64,000 nt of DNA from Saururus chinensis (taxonomy: Eukaryota > Streptophyta > Magnoliopsida > Piperales > Saururaceae), in the NCBI GenBank assembly GCA_035235625.1, contig CP141140.1:36963351-37027350 (forward strand). The letters are read 5' to 3'. The position numbers were made by a program, and so were the translations under genes. Position 1 is the first letter of the stretch. Each line of letters opens with the position of its first letter. Shown here piece after piece: positions 1 to 11,166 of this stretch. Below the pieces are notes generated by a model. The model worked only from the letters and a program-made list of their open reading frames with translations, did no database searches and had not been told where the DNA came from.

Positions 1-865
1 ACCCTTCCATTGGATAGAGCATGCTCGATTTAGTCAGGAACGGCTCAAATTGGAGTTAAGATGGTAAAAAACGGAGAAGAAGAAGTTTGTTGGTGCTCGG
101 AGACAACAGGTAGGACCTCTCCTTCTCTTGGGGTGTTTCCTCCTTATATGGTCTCCAACTCGAAGAAAGGGTCGTTCCAATGTGTAGAGCACACTCGATT
201 TACTTAAGAACGCCTCTTGAACGGCCTCAATTAAACTCAGAATGTTCAGGAATGGGGGAGAAGAAGATCTACCTGAAAAATGACCGGAATGGGGTTTAAA
301 TAGGCCACCGGCGCGCCAAAACCGCGGCACAGCATCACTAGAAATGGCAGTGCCACTGGTTTCGGCGGCGGTGTCCATCGAAATTCGCGGCACGCCCTCG
401 GCGCCCAATGAAACGCGGCTCAACAAGCACGCATAACGCGCACGGCAACTGCACGTCGCCGCGTACCATGCATGGTTCTGTCGTGCGCCGCACATTTTCT
501 TTTATTTATTTCTCTTTTTTTTAATATATATCTTTAAATGCGCATATCTTCCTACCCCGGATTCAGATTTGCACGTTCTTGGTACCATTGGACTAGTATC
601 GACGAGCCCTTTGATACTAACCCACTTAAAGCAATATATCATGCTCTTTCCAAGTAGGTCCCACCTATTTTCCACGCTTCTTGAGATCATAAATTCTTGT
701 CCCGACCTCCGTTTTACCCGTTCTTTAATTCGTTATGCTCGTTTCTTTGAGCTCACTCATATACGGAGGTTTCAACCTTTGAGACTCTCTATAATTTATC
801 AAAAAAATCTACTAATTGCCTCTAACCCCCATGGCTAAACGTAATTAGAAAAGCAGGGTGTTACA
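1..865 (-). mobile_element. 5' part of a gypsy-type LTR (truncated by window edge)
   Basis: Read on the minus strand the block begins TGTAACACCC at 865, a typical plant LTR terminus, and runs off the left edge. Its first ~300 bases match the start of the LTR at 40821 (shared text around 575-610 and 40530-40570: 'gttcttggtaccgatagact'-like, then a 'gtatcgac' block). Within it, 1-170 and 171-330 are diverged tandem copies. The 153-residue minus-strand reading frame at 34-495 has no recognisable domain and lies in this GC-rich LTR, so I do not call a gene. The sequence just outside (866 onward) is not purine-rich, so this is a 5' or solo LTR rather than a 3' LTR. Confidence 0.6.
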
Positions 866-2119
866 ATTTGAGAGTGTAGTTGAGTGATGGAGACTTTTTG
901 AATGAAAATTTACAAGTTTGTTCAAAATCAATCACCATAACAATGGATTGATTGGTTTGAGAGTCATGAAACGATAGAACATGCAAGAAATCGATCCCTA
1001 TATCAAACGCTCAATTGTTTCAAGTAGTAGTTACATAATTAAACTATTCTAGTTTAATTTAGATTCCTAGTTTGATTGAACTTCCTTTTAGGACGTGGGG
1101 GGTTTATAAAATATTGAGAACAAAGAAGAGGATTCTCTAATGGTTTTTATAGAGTAAGGAATCTGCTTGTCGTAATTAAAAGAGTGATTAGTGGTGATAT
1201 TAGAGCACAAAAACACTTGTGATGCAAGATGTTTATTAAAGATCAAGTGCAAGGAGATTCATGCCAATGAGAGAAGACATGAAGACCTTGATCGTTCTAA
1301 AGCACAAGGAGGTGTGAAGACCACTTCGATGCCGGTAAACAACTATGGAGTGGTTGATCAAAGTTAGAGTGGTGTGAAGAATGAATAGATTAAAGAAAAA
1401 TGAGTCTTTTGTCTTGTCAACTATAACTATGTAATTTCAAGTTTACATAGTGTATAATTGGCTTGGAAAAAGTGTCATTTGGTTTTTTCCCTTGAGGGTT
1501 TCCACGTAAAAATTCTGGTATGTTTGCTTGGTGATTGTTTTGTTTGTTTTTCATTAGAACATATTAGAATAGTGAGCTCTAGCTTAAGAAAAATCAAAAG
1601 TTTGATTTTTCTTTGTTCTTAGAAGAGGAGGAAATACCTTGTAGCTCAAATATGGGTTAGGAGCACTTTATTCTTTTTGGTTTGGTTGTCATGCTTCTTC
1701 TTAATCACAAACCGACACTATTGTACACCAAAACACATCCAGCTATATGTTGAAATATGTCCCATTATATGCCAAAACACGTCCTTGGGTGTGGGCTGGC
1801 CAAGAATGAGGGACAACATGGGATAGAGGTAAAGGGCATACTGGTCCCAAGGTGAATAAATGATGGCAATGGTAAAATGGGGGAGGAAAAGGGGTATTTA
1901 GGGGTAACTTAGGGATATTTTTAAGGAGAAAGTTTTGGTAAGCCTGGGCTCATTCACAACAACATGAGCGTAGGCTCTACTTAGATTTGACAGCTCGCAT
2001 TACTCTGGGTTTAAATGCACTCGGTGTAACATGAGTTGTTGGGTCTAAATTTGACAGCTCGTAGAGCCTAGGGTCATGCAGTTGTGTGTGAGCCCAAGCT
2101 CACCTAAACGGGGCTCTAT
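866..2119. other. Non-coding spacer, possible old copia LTR debris
   Basis: No open reading frame of note. The stretch at about 1470-1515 (ttgag-ggtttccacgtaaa type text) resembles the leader region common in plant copia LTRs, but no ends or TSD could be placed. Around 1930-2100 are short repeats mentioning 'gagcctag/ggctctac' in both orientations. Confidence 0.35.
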
Positions 2120-2128
2120 TTTTAATAT
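2120..2128. repeat. Left 9-bp target-site duplication of the MULE
   Basis: TTTTAATAT lies immediately outside the left inverted repeat and is repeated exactly at 10438-10446. A 9-bp duplication is the hallmark of Mutator-like insertion. Confidence 0.93.
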
Positions 2129-2178
2129 GAAGAGTGCTATTTAAACCCCTATTTTATCCCGGTATCCCCCACTACTTC
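2129..2178 (+). repeat. Left terminal inverted repeat of MULE
   Basis: About 50 bases pair with the complement of 10388-10437, with scattered mismatches; the shared core is 'gctatttRaacccct' followed by a C-rich 'tatcccccA' tract. Similarity falls away inward of about 2180. Confidence 0.88.
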
Positions 2179-3718
2179 TACACCCTGAGTACAAAAGTAA
2201 AAAATGCTCATTTAAACCCAACAACTCTGGGATATTCCAAAACAATGTAGCTGTTATTTTTTAACCCTGTATACCCTGTCATTTCCTCCCTCCAGCGGCA
2301 GTGGCTCAGAGAACAAATCTCTGGCCTCTCCGGTCTCCCCCAGTGGCGGCGCCTAAAATCATCGTTCTACCGGAAAAATCCTCCAATCAGTGCCTGAAAT
2401 TTTCGTTCCCCTCCACCGGAACAGCGCTTCATTCCACTCTGCCGAAACAGCGCCTCATTCCCCTCCGCCGGAACAGCGCCTCTTTCCCCTCTGCAGGAAC
2501 AGCGCCTCATTTTGCTCCGCCGGAACAACATGTCTTTTGCCTCTGCCGGAATAGCGCCTCCTGCTCCACCTCCACCAGCGACTCCAAAGCTGTTGCTGCC
2601 ATCGAAAAGGTCAGGTTTTTACTTTCTTTCTGGACATGACGGGCTGAAGCTGCGGGGGGTACTGTTTGGTTTCATCGGCGCCGCAATCACAAATTTTGCT
2701 GTAATTTCACTTTTCATTGGCCCTTCTACTTGTTCTTTGTTTTTTTTAAAATGTCTAATTTCTTATTTTCTCACATTCTTTAAACTGCCCATGAGGTCGG
2801 ACACTTTTGGGCGTTTTGTTTTCCTTGTTGATCGCAATAGCGTCTCTTTATTTTATTTTAATTTTATCCTTTATACATTTTCATCTATTCTTCTTGGTTG
2901 CCTAATTATTTCATTTTTTAAGCATGACGAGTATCATATTTCAAATGATTTTTACCTTCCATGTTGTTGTTACTAATTTTTACCTTCCAATTCTGTCACC
3001 TGTGTGGAAGTGCCTATGAATTGGATTGTGAGCATTGGTTTTTTCTGTTCAGTGGTTTTATGGTCTAACTGAGTCTTCATACCATGTAATGATGTCTCTG
3101 ATATTTCTAAACCGATCGTTTTGATTGCAATAGTCCATGCTGTGATCATATCTCCTCTGATGCTATTTGCAGAGGCTTTCTGTAAGGGTAGTAGGTTCTT
3201 TATGTTTCTGTGGTTGTTATTGTTAATGAGCTAACTTGGGCTAGAAGTTTTACCTTGCATGTTCTTTGTGCGATGTTCTTTTTTATTATTAAACTTTGTA
3301 CCATCTAGTGTTGTGGTCTTCATCTTCCATGATCATTCAAATTTTATCCATGTTCTGCAAGGATTTATCTTATGTGCGGAGTAGAATTTCAAGAGCTTTT
3401 AGGGAAGAACTTTTACTGTATCCGATCAGGAGTTTTTGTGCTCTTGGGCTTACTTCAACATGCTTTACCATCTTTCTTGTGAACTAGTGAGTTCATTTGG
3501 TAGTACTAGCTCAATTAGATTCTTTCCTAACTGGTCATGCTCAAATGAACTGGAAAAATTACCTCTTATGTTGTGATTATTTTGAGTGTTGGAAATCTCT
3601 TTATATTCTATAATTCTGATAGCATTGGTATTATGGGGTTTATGCATATATTGTTACTAATTAAATGACTATTAAATAATATTGAGGCTAACCTTTGCTT
3701 TGATTCTCCGTACGCTAG
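2179..3718 (+). other. MULE left subterminal region and putative 5' part of the PMD gene
   Basis: 2400-2570 is a tandem array of about 27-bp units ending in 'ccggaacagcgcctc'. Its regularity creates open frames (2301-2639, 2512-2976) with no recognisable domain. A start at 2530 (MSFASAGIAPPAPPPP...) followed by a donor near 2609 could be a first exon splicing to 3719, but this is weak. 2640-3710 is T-rich and intron-like with no other coding signal. Confidence 0.4.
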
Positions 3719-5531
3719 ATGCTGAGGACACACCCAACAGCATCAAATAGGAGGCAACGAGCTGAAGCAAAAGATGGAGTGGCCGATGATGACCTTGAAG
3801 CAAATCCAAATGCAATGGAACAAAGACACAAAGTTGATGAAGAAACCACTAACGTTGATAGAGAACAAGAAGGCCATGTAGGGGAGGAGGAAGAAGGTCA
3901 GAAACATCATTGATAGAGGCTAGTGGCTTGTACCCATTGACCTATGTATCTTACAAGACAATTAATAGGATGGGGATCTCTTCGTTGGTTGAAAGGTGGT
4001 ACCCGGAAACCAATACTTTTCACATGCCATTTGGAGAGATGACTATCACCTTGGATGATGTCCAACAATTGATAGGGATTCCGGTGAGAGGACATGCTGT
4101 GGTGACCCCTAACTTTAATAGTGGCGAGTTGGTCAATTTATGTGTCAACGCCCTAGGGATTGACAAAGAAGAAATTGAAGATCAATTGAGCAAATGCAAA
4201 GGCAAGGGCTTGACATTGAATTGGTTGTGGGATACATTTCGACAATTGTCAGAGGATGCTACCTAGGAAGATATTGATTGTGCCGCTCATGCTTATATTC
4301 TATATTTGTTAGGGTGTACAATCATGTGTGACAAATCAGGAACGAAAGTTCCGGCAAAGTACTTAAATTTACTTATGAATGTGGATAGCATCGGCAAGTA
4401 TGCATGGGGAGCAGCTGCCCTTGCATTTTTATATCGACAATTGGGCATTGCATCAAGAACAGAAGCGCGGCAAATCGGTGGCTATCTTACATTGTTGGAG
4501 GTATGATGACAGTTGTTTAGGTATTTGTTATTTATTATTGTGTCACATATTGTTTAGAGATATAATAATTAATTTTCTTATATTGTAGGCATGGTCATAT
4601 GAACATATAAAAATTGAGAGATCAATCCCCAATGTTTGATTGAAAAGGGGCTGCCACGAGCCTTACTCTGGAAGGGCAATATATCACAATCAATAAATCT
4701 TGCTCATAAGCTTATTAAATTCAGGGAAGCGCTTGATCATTTAGATGCATAAGAGGTATAATATGTTAATTTCAGTTTTCATTGGTTGAAATTATAACAA
4801 TTCTCTAGTAAGATTATAACGTCCATGTGTATTGCCTCATAGGTCATATGGGATCCATACAAAGAAGAAAGAGTGCATTATCCACAAGCTAATAATTCAT
4901 TGTACTCAGGGTTCCTTTTTTGTTTTCAAATTAGGGAAGCTCATAATTCTGCAAGGGTACTAAGACAGTTTGGATTTATGCAAACAATCCCTCCACCACC
5001 ACCACAACCAATACCCAAAGGATCTAGCAGGGGTGTGCACGCGAAGGGGTACAAGCTTGTGTATGATGTGAACATAAACATTTGGAAGAAGAACAATAGA
5101 CATACATTGCCTTCCAAAGAATGTGGAAACTTATGTAGAAATCTATGGGATTGTGCACCTGATTACATTTAGTGGTATAAAATAGTGTCACACCCCTTGG
5201 TGCAAAATCCAAATGGCCAAGTTTATGCATTGGACTACACAGGCTCACAGAAAAATGAAGAAGAATGGGTAATTTTGTTAGTGAATTATTGATGGACACT
5301 TCTATATATATATATATATATATATACAGCTTGTCCACAAGAAAAAAGCAATTGCCTTGTTACAAGATTCGTTGATGGCTCTTCAAGACAATGAAGGGGA
5401 AGAGAAAAGTAAGCATAGCACTTGAAGAGCTTGTTTACGATGAACCTGTTCTAAGTGACACAGGAAAAAGAATTGCAACTCGAACTAAGATTAGAGCAGT
5501 AAAAGGAAAGGGAAAGGGGGTTTCTAAATAG
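3719..5531 (+). pseudogene. Plant mobile domain (PMD / MAIN-like) protein, broken copy carried by the MULE
   Basis: PMD proteins (the 'aminotransferase-like, plant mobile domain' family, relatives of Arabidopsis MAIN and MAIL1) occur as host silencing and genome-stability factors and as transposon cargo. Here an acidic N-terminus (3719-3912) precedes the PMD core from 3910: 'WYPETNTFHMPFGEMTITLDD' type text, then VQQLIGIPVRG, then LLGCTIMCDKSGTKV. An intron (about 4504-4588, gtatga...ttgtag) leads to AWSYEH and a PRALLW-like motif; a further intron leads to 4843 (VIWDPYKEERV... VLRQFGFMQTIPPPPP). Lesions: frameshift near 3905-3913, TAG at 4264-4266, TGA at 4637-4639, frameshift near 4648, a stop at about 4751 and TAG at 5170. 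The downstream end is inferred from a lysine-rich tail near 5380-5531. The order of motifs matches the family well, so identity is firm but function is lost. Confidence 0.82.
5303..5327. repeat. (TA)n microsatellite
   Basis: About 12 TA units, located in or beside a late intron of the PMD pseudogene. Confidence 0.9.
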
Positions 5532-5639
5532 CCTCGGATTGTTTCGTTTGTTGAGACACTTTAATGTCAGTCTTATCTTATAGACATTTCAATTTCAGTC
5601 TTAGAGACCTTTAAATTTCTATTTGTATAAGGGACTTCG

Positions 5640-5995
5640 GATAATTGTTGTGCTACTACAGTTTAGTTGTATGGTGAAAACAGTTGATGGTTTTACTATG
5701 TTGAACAGGATGAAAAAATTTGCACCAGGTTATTTGTATGATGAAAACAGTGGACAGGTTATTTGCATACGTGTAATTTTTGTGGTGCTATAGGTTAGTT
5801 GTATGATGAAAACAAATGAATGAAAAGTTATGTTGAACAGGATGAAAAATGTGCACCAGGTTATTTGTATGCTGAAAACAGTGGACATGTTATTTGTATA
5901 CGTTTAATTGTTGTGGTGCTATAGGTTAGTTGTATGGTGAAAACAGTTGAATGAAAAGTTATGTTGAACATGATGAAAAATGTATACAATGGAAC
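5640..5995. repeat. Tandem repeat, ~131-bp unit, ~2.7 copies
   Basis: The phrase 'atgttgaacaggatgaaaaa' recurs near 5699, 5831 and 5961 (last copy with one change), with 'ttgtatgRtgaaaacag' between. Located just past the 3' end of the PMD gene. No coding potential. Confidence 0.85.
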
Positions 5996-6039
5996 CCTTG
6001 CATTCCTACTTCGCAAAAGAACCCCCATCATTCAAGTTA

Positions 6040-6590
6040 CTGTCTTCCAGTTGACAGGGGGTACTCACCGCCAAATTGTGTATGAAGTGGCGGGGGGCAC
6101 TTGGTGCCATAACATTCTTTGAAAATAGACGGGGGGTACCCCCCGCCACGAATAAGACAATAACTCGAATATGTTACTGTCCTCGAGTTGACGGAGGGTG
6201 CCCCCCGCCAAATTGTGTATGAAGTGGCGGGGGGCAAACCAAGCCCGTAACATTCTTTGAAAATAGACGGGGGGTACCCCCCGCCACGAAGAAGACAGTA
6301 ACTTGAATATGTTATTGTCTTTGAGTTGACGGGGGTGCCCCCCGCCAAATTGTGTATGAAGTGGCAGGGGGCAAACCAAGCCCGTAACATTCTTTGAAAA
6401 CAAACGGGGGGCACCCCCCGCCACGAAGAAGACATTAACTTGAATATGTTATTGTCTTCCATTTGATGGGGGGTGCCCCCCGCCAAATTGTGTATGAAGT
6501 GGCGGGGGGCACTCGGTGCCCATAACATTCTATGAAACAGACGGGGTACCCCCCGCCACGAAGATGATAGTAACTCGAAGTGAATTAACT
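6040..6590. repeat. GC-rich palindromic tandem repeat, ~137-bp unit, four copies
   Basis: Units start near 6053, 6190, 6328 and 6465. Each contains two hairpin-forming G/C tracts (tggcgggggg... and ...ccccccgccac) around an AT-rich spacer. The repeat creates overlapping minus-strand open frames (6037-6597, 6065-6424), which are repeat translations and not genes. It separates the 3' ends of the two convergent MULE genes. Confidence 0.9.
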
Positions 6591-6676
6591 CTTTCAATAA
6601 AGTGAAGATCTTCCAATTGTATCCAAAATATCATAAACATCTATCCGTAAACACTTTCAATAAAACCCATCTTTAG

Positions 6677-9652
6677 TTAGGATTCCACTATCGGCTCTTC
6701 AAAACTATCACATAGTGAAACCGTCGCACATGATGGTGGAATGCTACCACATGGACGCATATCAAAAACTCGATCTTTATATAACTTTTCCCAAGCATTA
6801 GCAGGCAGTTCATGATATCTTCTCCAAATAGCTGCAATAGGAAGCACTGGGGAGTTTCGTGTAACATGGACGCCGACGAAATGGTTTCCGTTGACATGTG
6901 CCATACAAATCTTTTTCGGCTTACTGGTAGGCGCTGTTCTAAATGGGAATATAGTAATGGAAATGTGATTTGAAAAAAGAAGCAAAGGAACACCATAGTA
7001 AGACGCAATCACATACCCCATGTCTGGCATGGTCATCCAATTCTTTGGTGGTGCCACATCTCCAAAGAAAGATAAACTTTCTATCAATTCATCAACCCTC
7101 TCATTTCCACCAAAAATACTAGCATATTTGGGTGTATGGGTAGATAATTCATATACAAGATCTTCTCTTACCTTTCTCCATCCAAGCTCACCCATTCCTA
7201 AGGCAACAGAGATTACATGGAACCCACAATGTCCATTTGCAGCAACGTCGAAATGTCCTTGACGTATGGATAAATAGTACTAGGAAGACAATTCAAATAT
7301 CTTTCTTTGACATTACTTTGTTTTAACTTCTTTGATATCTTCAACTTCTTCATCCCTGCATTTTGTTGAGCTTTTAACTCTGCTGCAACGTATTCAAAAC
7401 TAGAATGATCTCGCTTAGTAGAATTATCATGCTTATTTTTACTACCTTTGGGCCTTCCACGTGACTTTGTGGGCATTGAAGGCATATCCAACTAGTTTTA
7501 TTTAGGATCTGCAATATCCTTACATTGAGATAATATTTGAGTTTTAACCTCATCACTTGCCATATCAAATCGAGTGGATATTTTTTCCAAGTACTCCAAA
7601 AGATCATGTTCCATTGATGACCTATTTTTTCCAAAGACATATAATGTTTGCCAATGTTCATGAATTCCATTCAGTGGCATAGGGCGGCCTTCAAGTAGCC
7701 ATTCTGACAATTGGTGTTTGCACGGCAGACCATGTGTATTCCTTAGTTCATGTTGACAATCTGCTTTCAAAATAGGGTACTGCTCCACACATTTCTTTTC
7801 TTCATCTATTATATCCAATGCAACCCTTGACACTAATCCAGCCACCTCTTTGTAAAACGGAATTCTATAACGGTGACATCTCTTGAACCTACTTTCCTCA
7901 AAAGATTTCTGTATTTGAACATGCTGCAGTTGGACAACTTCATCAATATTACTCCATAAATGAAGAATGTTCACCATTGAAGATGCCAAACTACTTTTTA
8001 GTTTTGCATGCATGATTTCAACTCTATTTGTGGTTTTATTGCCAAAATGCATGTATTTATCTATCCAAGCTCCAACAAATTGCTCCTTATGTGGTTGTAA
8101 CCATGTAGAATGAAGATATTTTAGCACATCCTTAAAGTCATTGTAATCAGTCTCCAACCTGCATAATGATTCTTTATAATCATTTTTCGTGGTTAAATAG
8201 ACAACAATATTCCAACACTGCAAGAAATGAACCCAAGCTTCCTCGGTATCAAATGCTTTGCGATAGTTGCGCATGATCCCTATATATATATATGCCACAA
8301 ACAAAGTAAATTCTTTGAAGATGGGAAAACCTTCTCAATTGCTATCATGAGTGCTTTGTCTCTATCTGTGACAAAAATTGAAGGCAAATCAGTTCCATTG
8401 AACAAGGACTTAAAATTCTCCAATGCCCATACATATTCACTCGCATTCTCAGATGAGATAAATGCAAAACATGTGAAAAATGATTTGTGTGTCGATGTCA
8501 TGCCAATTATGGATAGAACTGGAAGTCCATATCTATTGGTTTTATAAGTGCAATCAATGACAAACACATGATGGAACAAATTTGCTAGCCAAACTGATAA
8601 TGGATGAAAAAAAATATAGATTTTATTGTGTTTGTGTCCTCATCCTTCTTATAGTAGCAAACATACCCTGATTCCTCGATCCGTTTCATCAACTCTTGTA
8701 GCACAGTTCTGCCCTCTCTTTGAGTTAAAGACAAGCGACTACGGACATTGTAAATTGTTTTCATAGTTGTACAATTTGTATGGTGTGCTTCCTTCAAAGA
8801 TAACAAAATTTGTCGAGGTTTCAACCCTACCTTTGACAAATTCTTCACAATTTCTATCTCTCCTTCTTTAAGACGACCAACATATGCATGCCCTTCTCCA
8901 AATTGCCCTGGGGGGTGATTGTGACTACCACAAATTACTTTCAATTTCCACCCAACAACATTGTCAATATACATTTCCCTTGCTTGTAACTTGAATGGGC
9001 ATCCGCATTTCTTTGTGGTTGTTTGTCTACTATGAATATTTGACTTGGGCTTTTGAATAATACTTCCTTTGTAGTAACCTGCCCTTTCACAAGCTAAAGT
9101 AACACGTGGTTTCCGCTTTTGGGCATCCGATTTTAGGATAATAAGCATTGTACCATGCCTCATACAAATTTCTTTGGCCCATTTTATTAAAGCGTCTCGT
9201 GATGGAAACACCTGCAAGTTGATAAAAATATATTAATCTTGACATTTCTTCAATTAATATGACATATTGTCACGACATTCATGATTTTACCTTATCATTA
9301 GAAAATGCAAAAAATGTATCCATATTTAAGATGTCGCCCTGGCTTTGGCCTTCTCTTTCATATACATCCTGTTAACAAAGAGTTGCATCATAAGATTTTC
9401 ATTTCACAACATTAGAAAATACCATAATTCTTTGTGTTGCCTTATATTTTTCTTTTTAGATAGAAAAATGGTCTATACCTCTTTCGAAGACTGGTTTTCT
9501 ACCTCACCATATGGTTCATTTGCCTCTATTTGTTTCAATGAACATGGAACAATCTCGTCTATTTCCTCATTTGAAGCAATACACCCACTATTCTTGATAA
9601 TAGATGACATCAAATACATAAAAGATGAAGATTCACCAGCAAGATGATCCAT
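6677..9652 (-). pseudogene. FAR1-type MULE transposase fused to an OTU-like protease domain, broken
   Basis: Three exons fit GT/AG rules: 9652-9479 (MDHLAGESSS... SSKE, 58 codons), 9368-9291 (26 codons, ...FFAFSNDK) and 9212 down to 6677. Order of domains: FAR1/WRKY-GCM1 DNA-binding region (VFPSRDALIKWAKE; CGCPFKL... ICGSHNHPPG), MULE transposase core with first Asp in VIDCTYKTNRYG, second in VTDRDKAL and probable Glu in TNRVEIMHAKLK, SWIM zinc finger (CQHELRNTHGLPCKH), a basic linker (RGRPKGSKNK), then an OTU-like domain with NGHC and HVNGNHFVGVHV. Lesions: frameshift in a run of eight A at about 8604-8611, frameshift at a (TA)n run 8281-8292, and a 1-base loss near 7250-7254 just before the OTU cysteine. 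The catalytic carboxylates of the transposase core are still present. Length and architecture match the large plant 'FAR1-MULE-OTU' proteins. The enzyme would cut and join the TIRs; the role of the OTU part is unknown to me. Confidence 0.88.
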
Positions 9653-10387
9653 TCTTGATTGACTTAATCAATAAGCTATAGTCACCTATAATAACACAAA
9701 ATAAGGGTAATGAAAATCTAGGACGATCATAAATAGACAAATAGTACTTGGCAAGAACTAACAAAAGTTTTTAGCCCCTCAATATACATTATTGTACTTA
9801 TAAGTGGGTTATCCCCATGTAGATATAATTACATTGTTGCAGGGTTTACCCTCTGCAGGTATACTAATTTAAGCTCTGCAAGTATACTATTTGAAGCTTT
9901 TACTTAGTTAATATGTGGCAGGGGGTGGTCCCCGTGAAGTGAAGAACAATGTGGCAGGGGCTAGCCCCTACCAACAAAATAACAGAAGGTTGCATCTGTA
10001 AACGTTCTGGCAGAAAAAAATCTGACTAACTTGTATCTAGAAGTGTAAAGACGGTCTCTGGAAGTGTAAAGACGCCATTGATGAACAAAGGAAGAAAACT
10101 TACAAAAAGGTGTCAATTGGTAGGTCGCCGGAGCTTTTCTACCCACCACCGGAGTTTTTAAATCATTGCCGGAGCTAGGGTGTATGCCGACGGCAATAAT
10201 ACTCTTTGATCACCGGCGGCCTTGAGGAAGAGGAGAAAGTAAAAAATCTCTTTCATTAGGTTAACTCCTGAAGTAAAAACGTGGGAGAAAAAAGAGTACG
10301 TCATGAAAAGGTAAATGGGGGATAAATAAGTAAGTTAGGGAGGGGGAAAGTGGGGTATAAAAGTAATAAAATATTCAGACTTTTCAC
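9653..10387. other. MULE right subterminal region (transposase promoter side)
   Basis: Upstream of the transposase start on the minus strand. 9913-9975 repeats the 'gtggcaggggg...ccccY' G/C hairpin theme of the 6040-6590 array. The rest is AT-rich, with no open frame of note. Confidence 0.5.
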
Positions 10388-10437
10388 TTTAGTTTGGGGG
10401 ATAGTGGGAAAAAACAGGGGTTCAAATAGCCAGCTTC
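10388..10437 (-). repeat. Right terminal inverted repeat of MULE
   Basis: Complement of the left end; the outermost bases read GAAGCTGGCTATTTGAACCC on the minus strand. It abuts the right copy of the 9-bp duplication. Confidence 0.88.
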
Positions 10438-10446
10438 TTTTAATAT
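10438..10446. repeat. Right 9-bp target-site duplication of the MULE
   Basis: TTTTAATAT, identical to 2120-2128. Confidence 0.93.
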
Positions 10447-10937
10447 ACAATGAAATATTAACATATCGAAATGCACTGAAATATACAATCTTTTGTTCCT
10501 ACTCAAAATAAAAATTCCCTTCTTCTCTATGTCTAAAATAAAAATTACCCTATTTCATAATTTAAACTAGTGATTTTTTTCAGCCTATATTTGTCATTTT
10601 TCAATTTGAAATCCACGTTAAATTTCCAAGATTTGAAGTTGAAGAAGTTCAATATCTCTTTTTTTTAGTGTGATCTATGATTACGTCTTAGGTATTTCTA
10701 GTATTTATTTTTAGGTTTTTATGTTAGTTTTTAACTTCTACTTTCATAATTTATTTTGGCCCCTCCTTCCTAGACTTTTGCCTTGTCTCCGTTTTCATGT
10801 ATGGCCTTTTGTATTGGGCTTCTCTTGTACTAATTTTCATGTGGCCAATATGAATGAGTTGCTTCAGAGGATTTTTAAAATTCTTAGGGGAGCAACACAA
10901 GATCCTCTGGCCTTTTCATGTACTCATCGTTTGTCTT
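10447..10937. other. Spacer, no gene seen
   Basis: AT-rich sequence. A 75-residue frame at 10721-10948 shows no recognisable domain and is not called. Confidence 0.5.
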
Positions 10938-11166
10938 GTCTATACTAACTAGTTTCCTAATGTTATTAAAATGAGCATGCACACACATATCTAACCGACA
11001 AGAAATAAACAAACCAAAAAAACACAAACAAGAATATTTATGTGGTTTGTCAATTTACTACATCCATGGGACAACATAGTAAAGTTTTTTCATTATATAA
11101 TCAGAGAAAAATACAAAAATATACTTCTTACCATACAAAGGAAAACATCACCTTCTTATACACAAG
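10938..11166 (-). repeat. 3' LTR of copia F, distal part
   Basis: Contains the 'aagaatatttatgtggtttg' type motif seen in many plant copia LTRs. It ends at the insertion point of solo LTR A and resumes at 15690. The outer end (10938) is approximate. Confidence 0.55.

Larger units (their letters stand above)
2129..10437. mobile_element. Complete Mutator-like element (MULE), 8.3 kb
   Basis: The ends are inverted repeats (GAAGAGTGCTATTTAAACCC on the left; GAAGCTGGCTATTTGAACCC on the complement of the right) flanked by a perfect 9-bp duplication TTTTAATAT. Inside are two convergent genes: a plant-mobile-domain gene (plus strand, 3719-5531) and a FAR1/MULE/SWIM transposase with a C-terminal OTU-like domain (minus strand, 6677-9652). 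Two tandem-repeat blocks lie between them (5640-5995, 6040-6590). Both genes carry several disabling lesions, so this copy is non-autonomous, but its ends look intact and could still be mobilised by a transposase supplied elsewhere. That last point is inference. Confidence 0.92.

Noticed and set aside
2301-2976. Two overlapping proline-rich frames as an independent gene
   Set aside because: Driven by a 27-bp array at the MULE end; at most a first exon of the PMD gene.
6037-6597. Long minus-strand frames of 119-186 residues
   Set aside because: Generated by the 137-bp GC-rich tandem repeat; repeated text with no domain.
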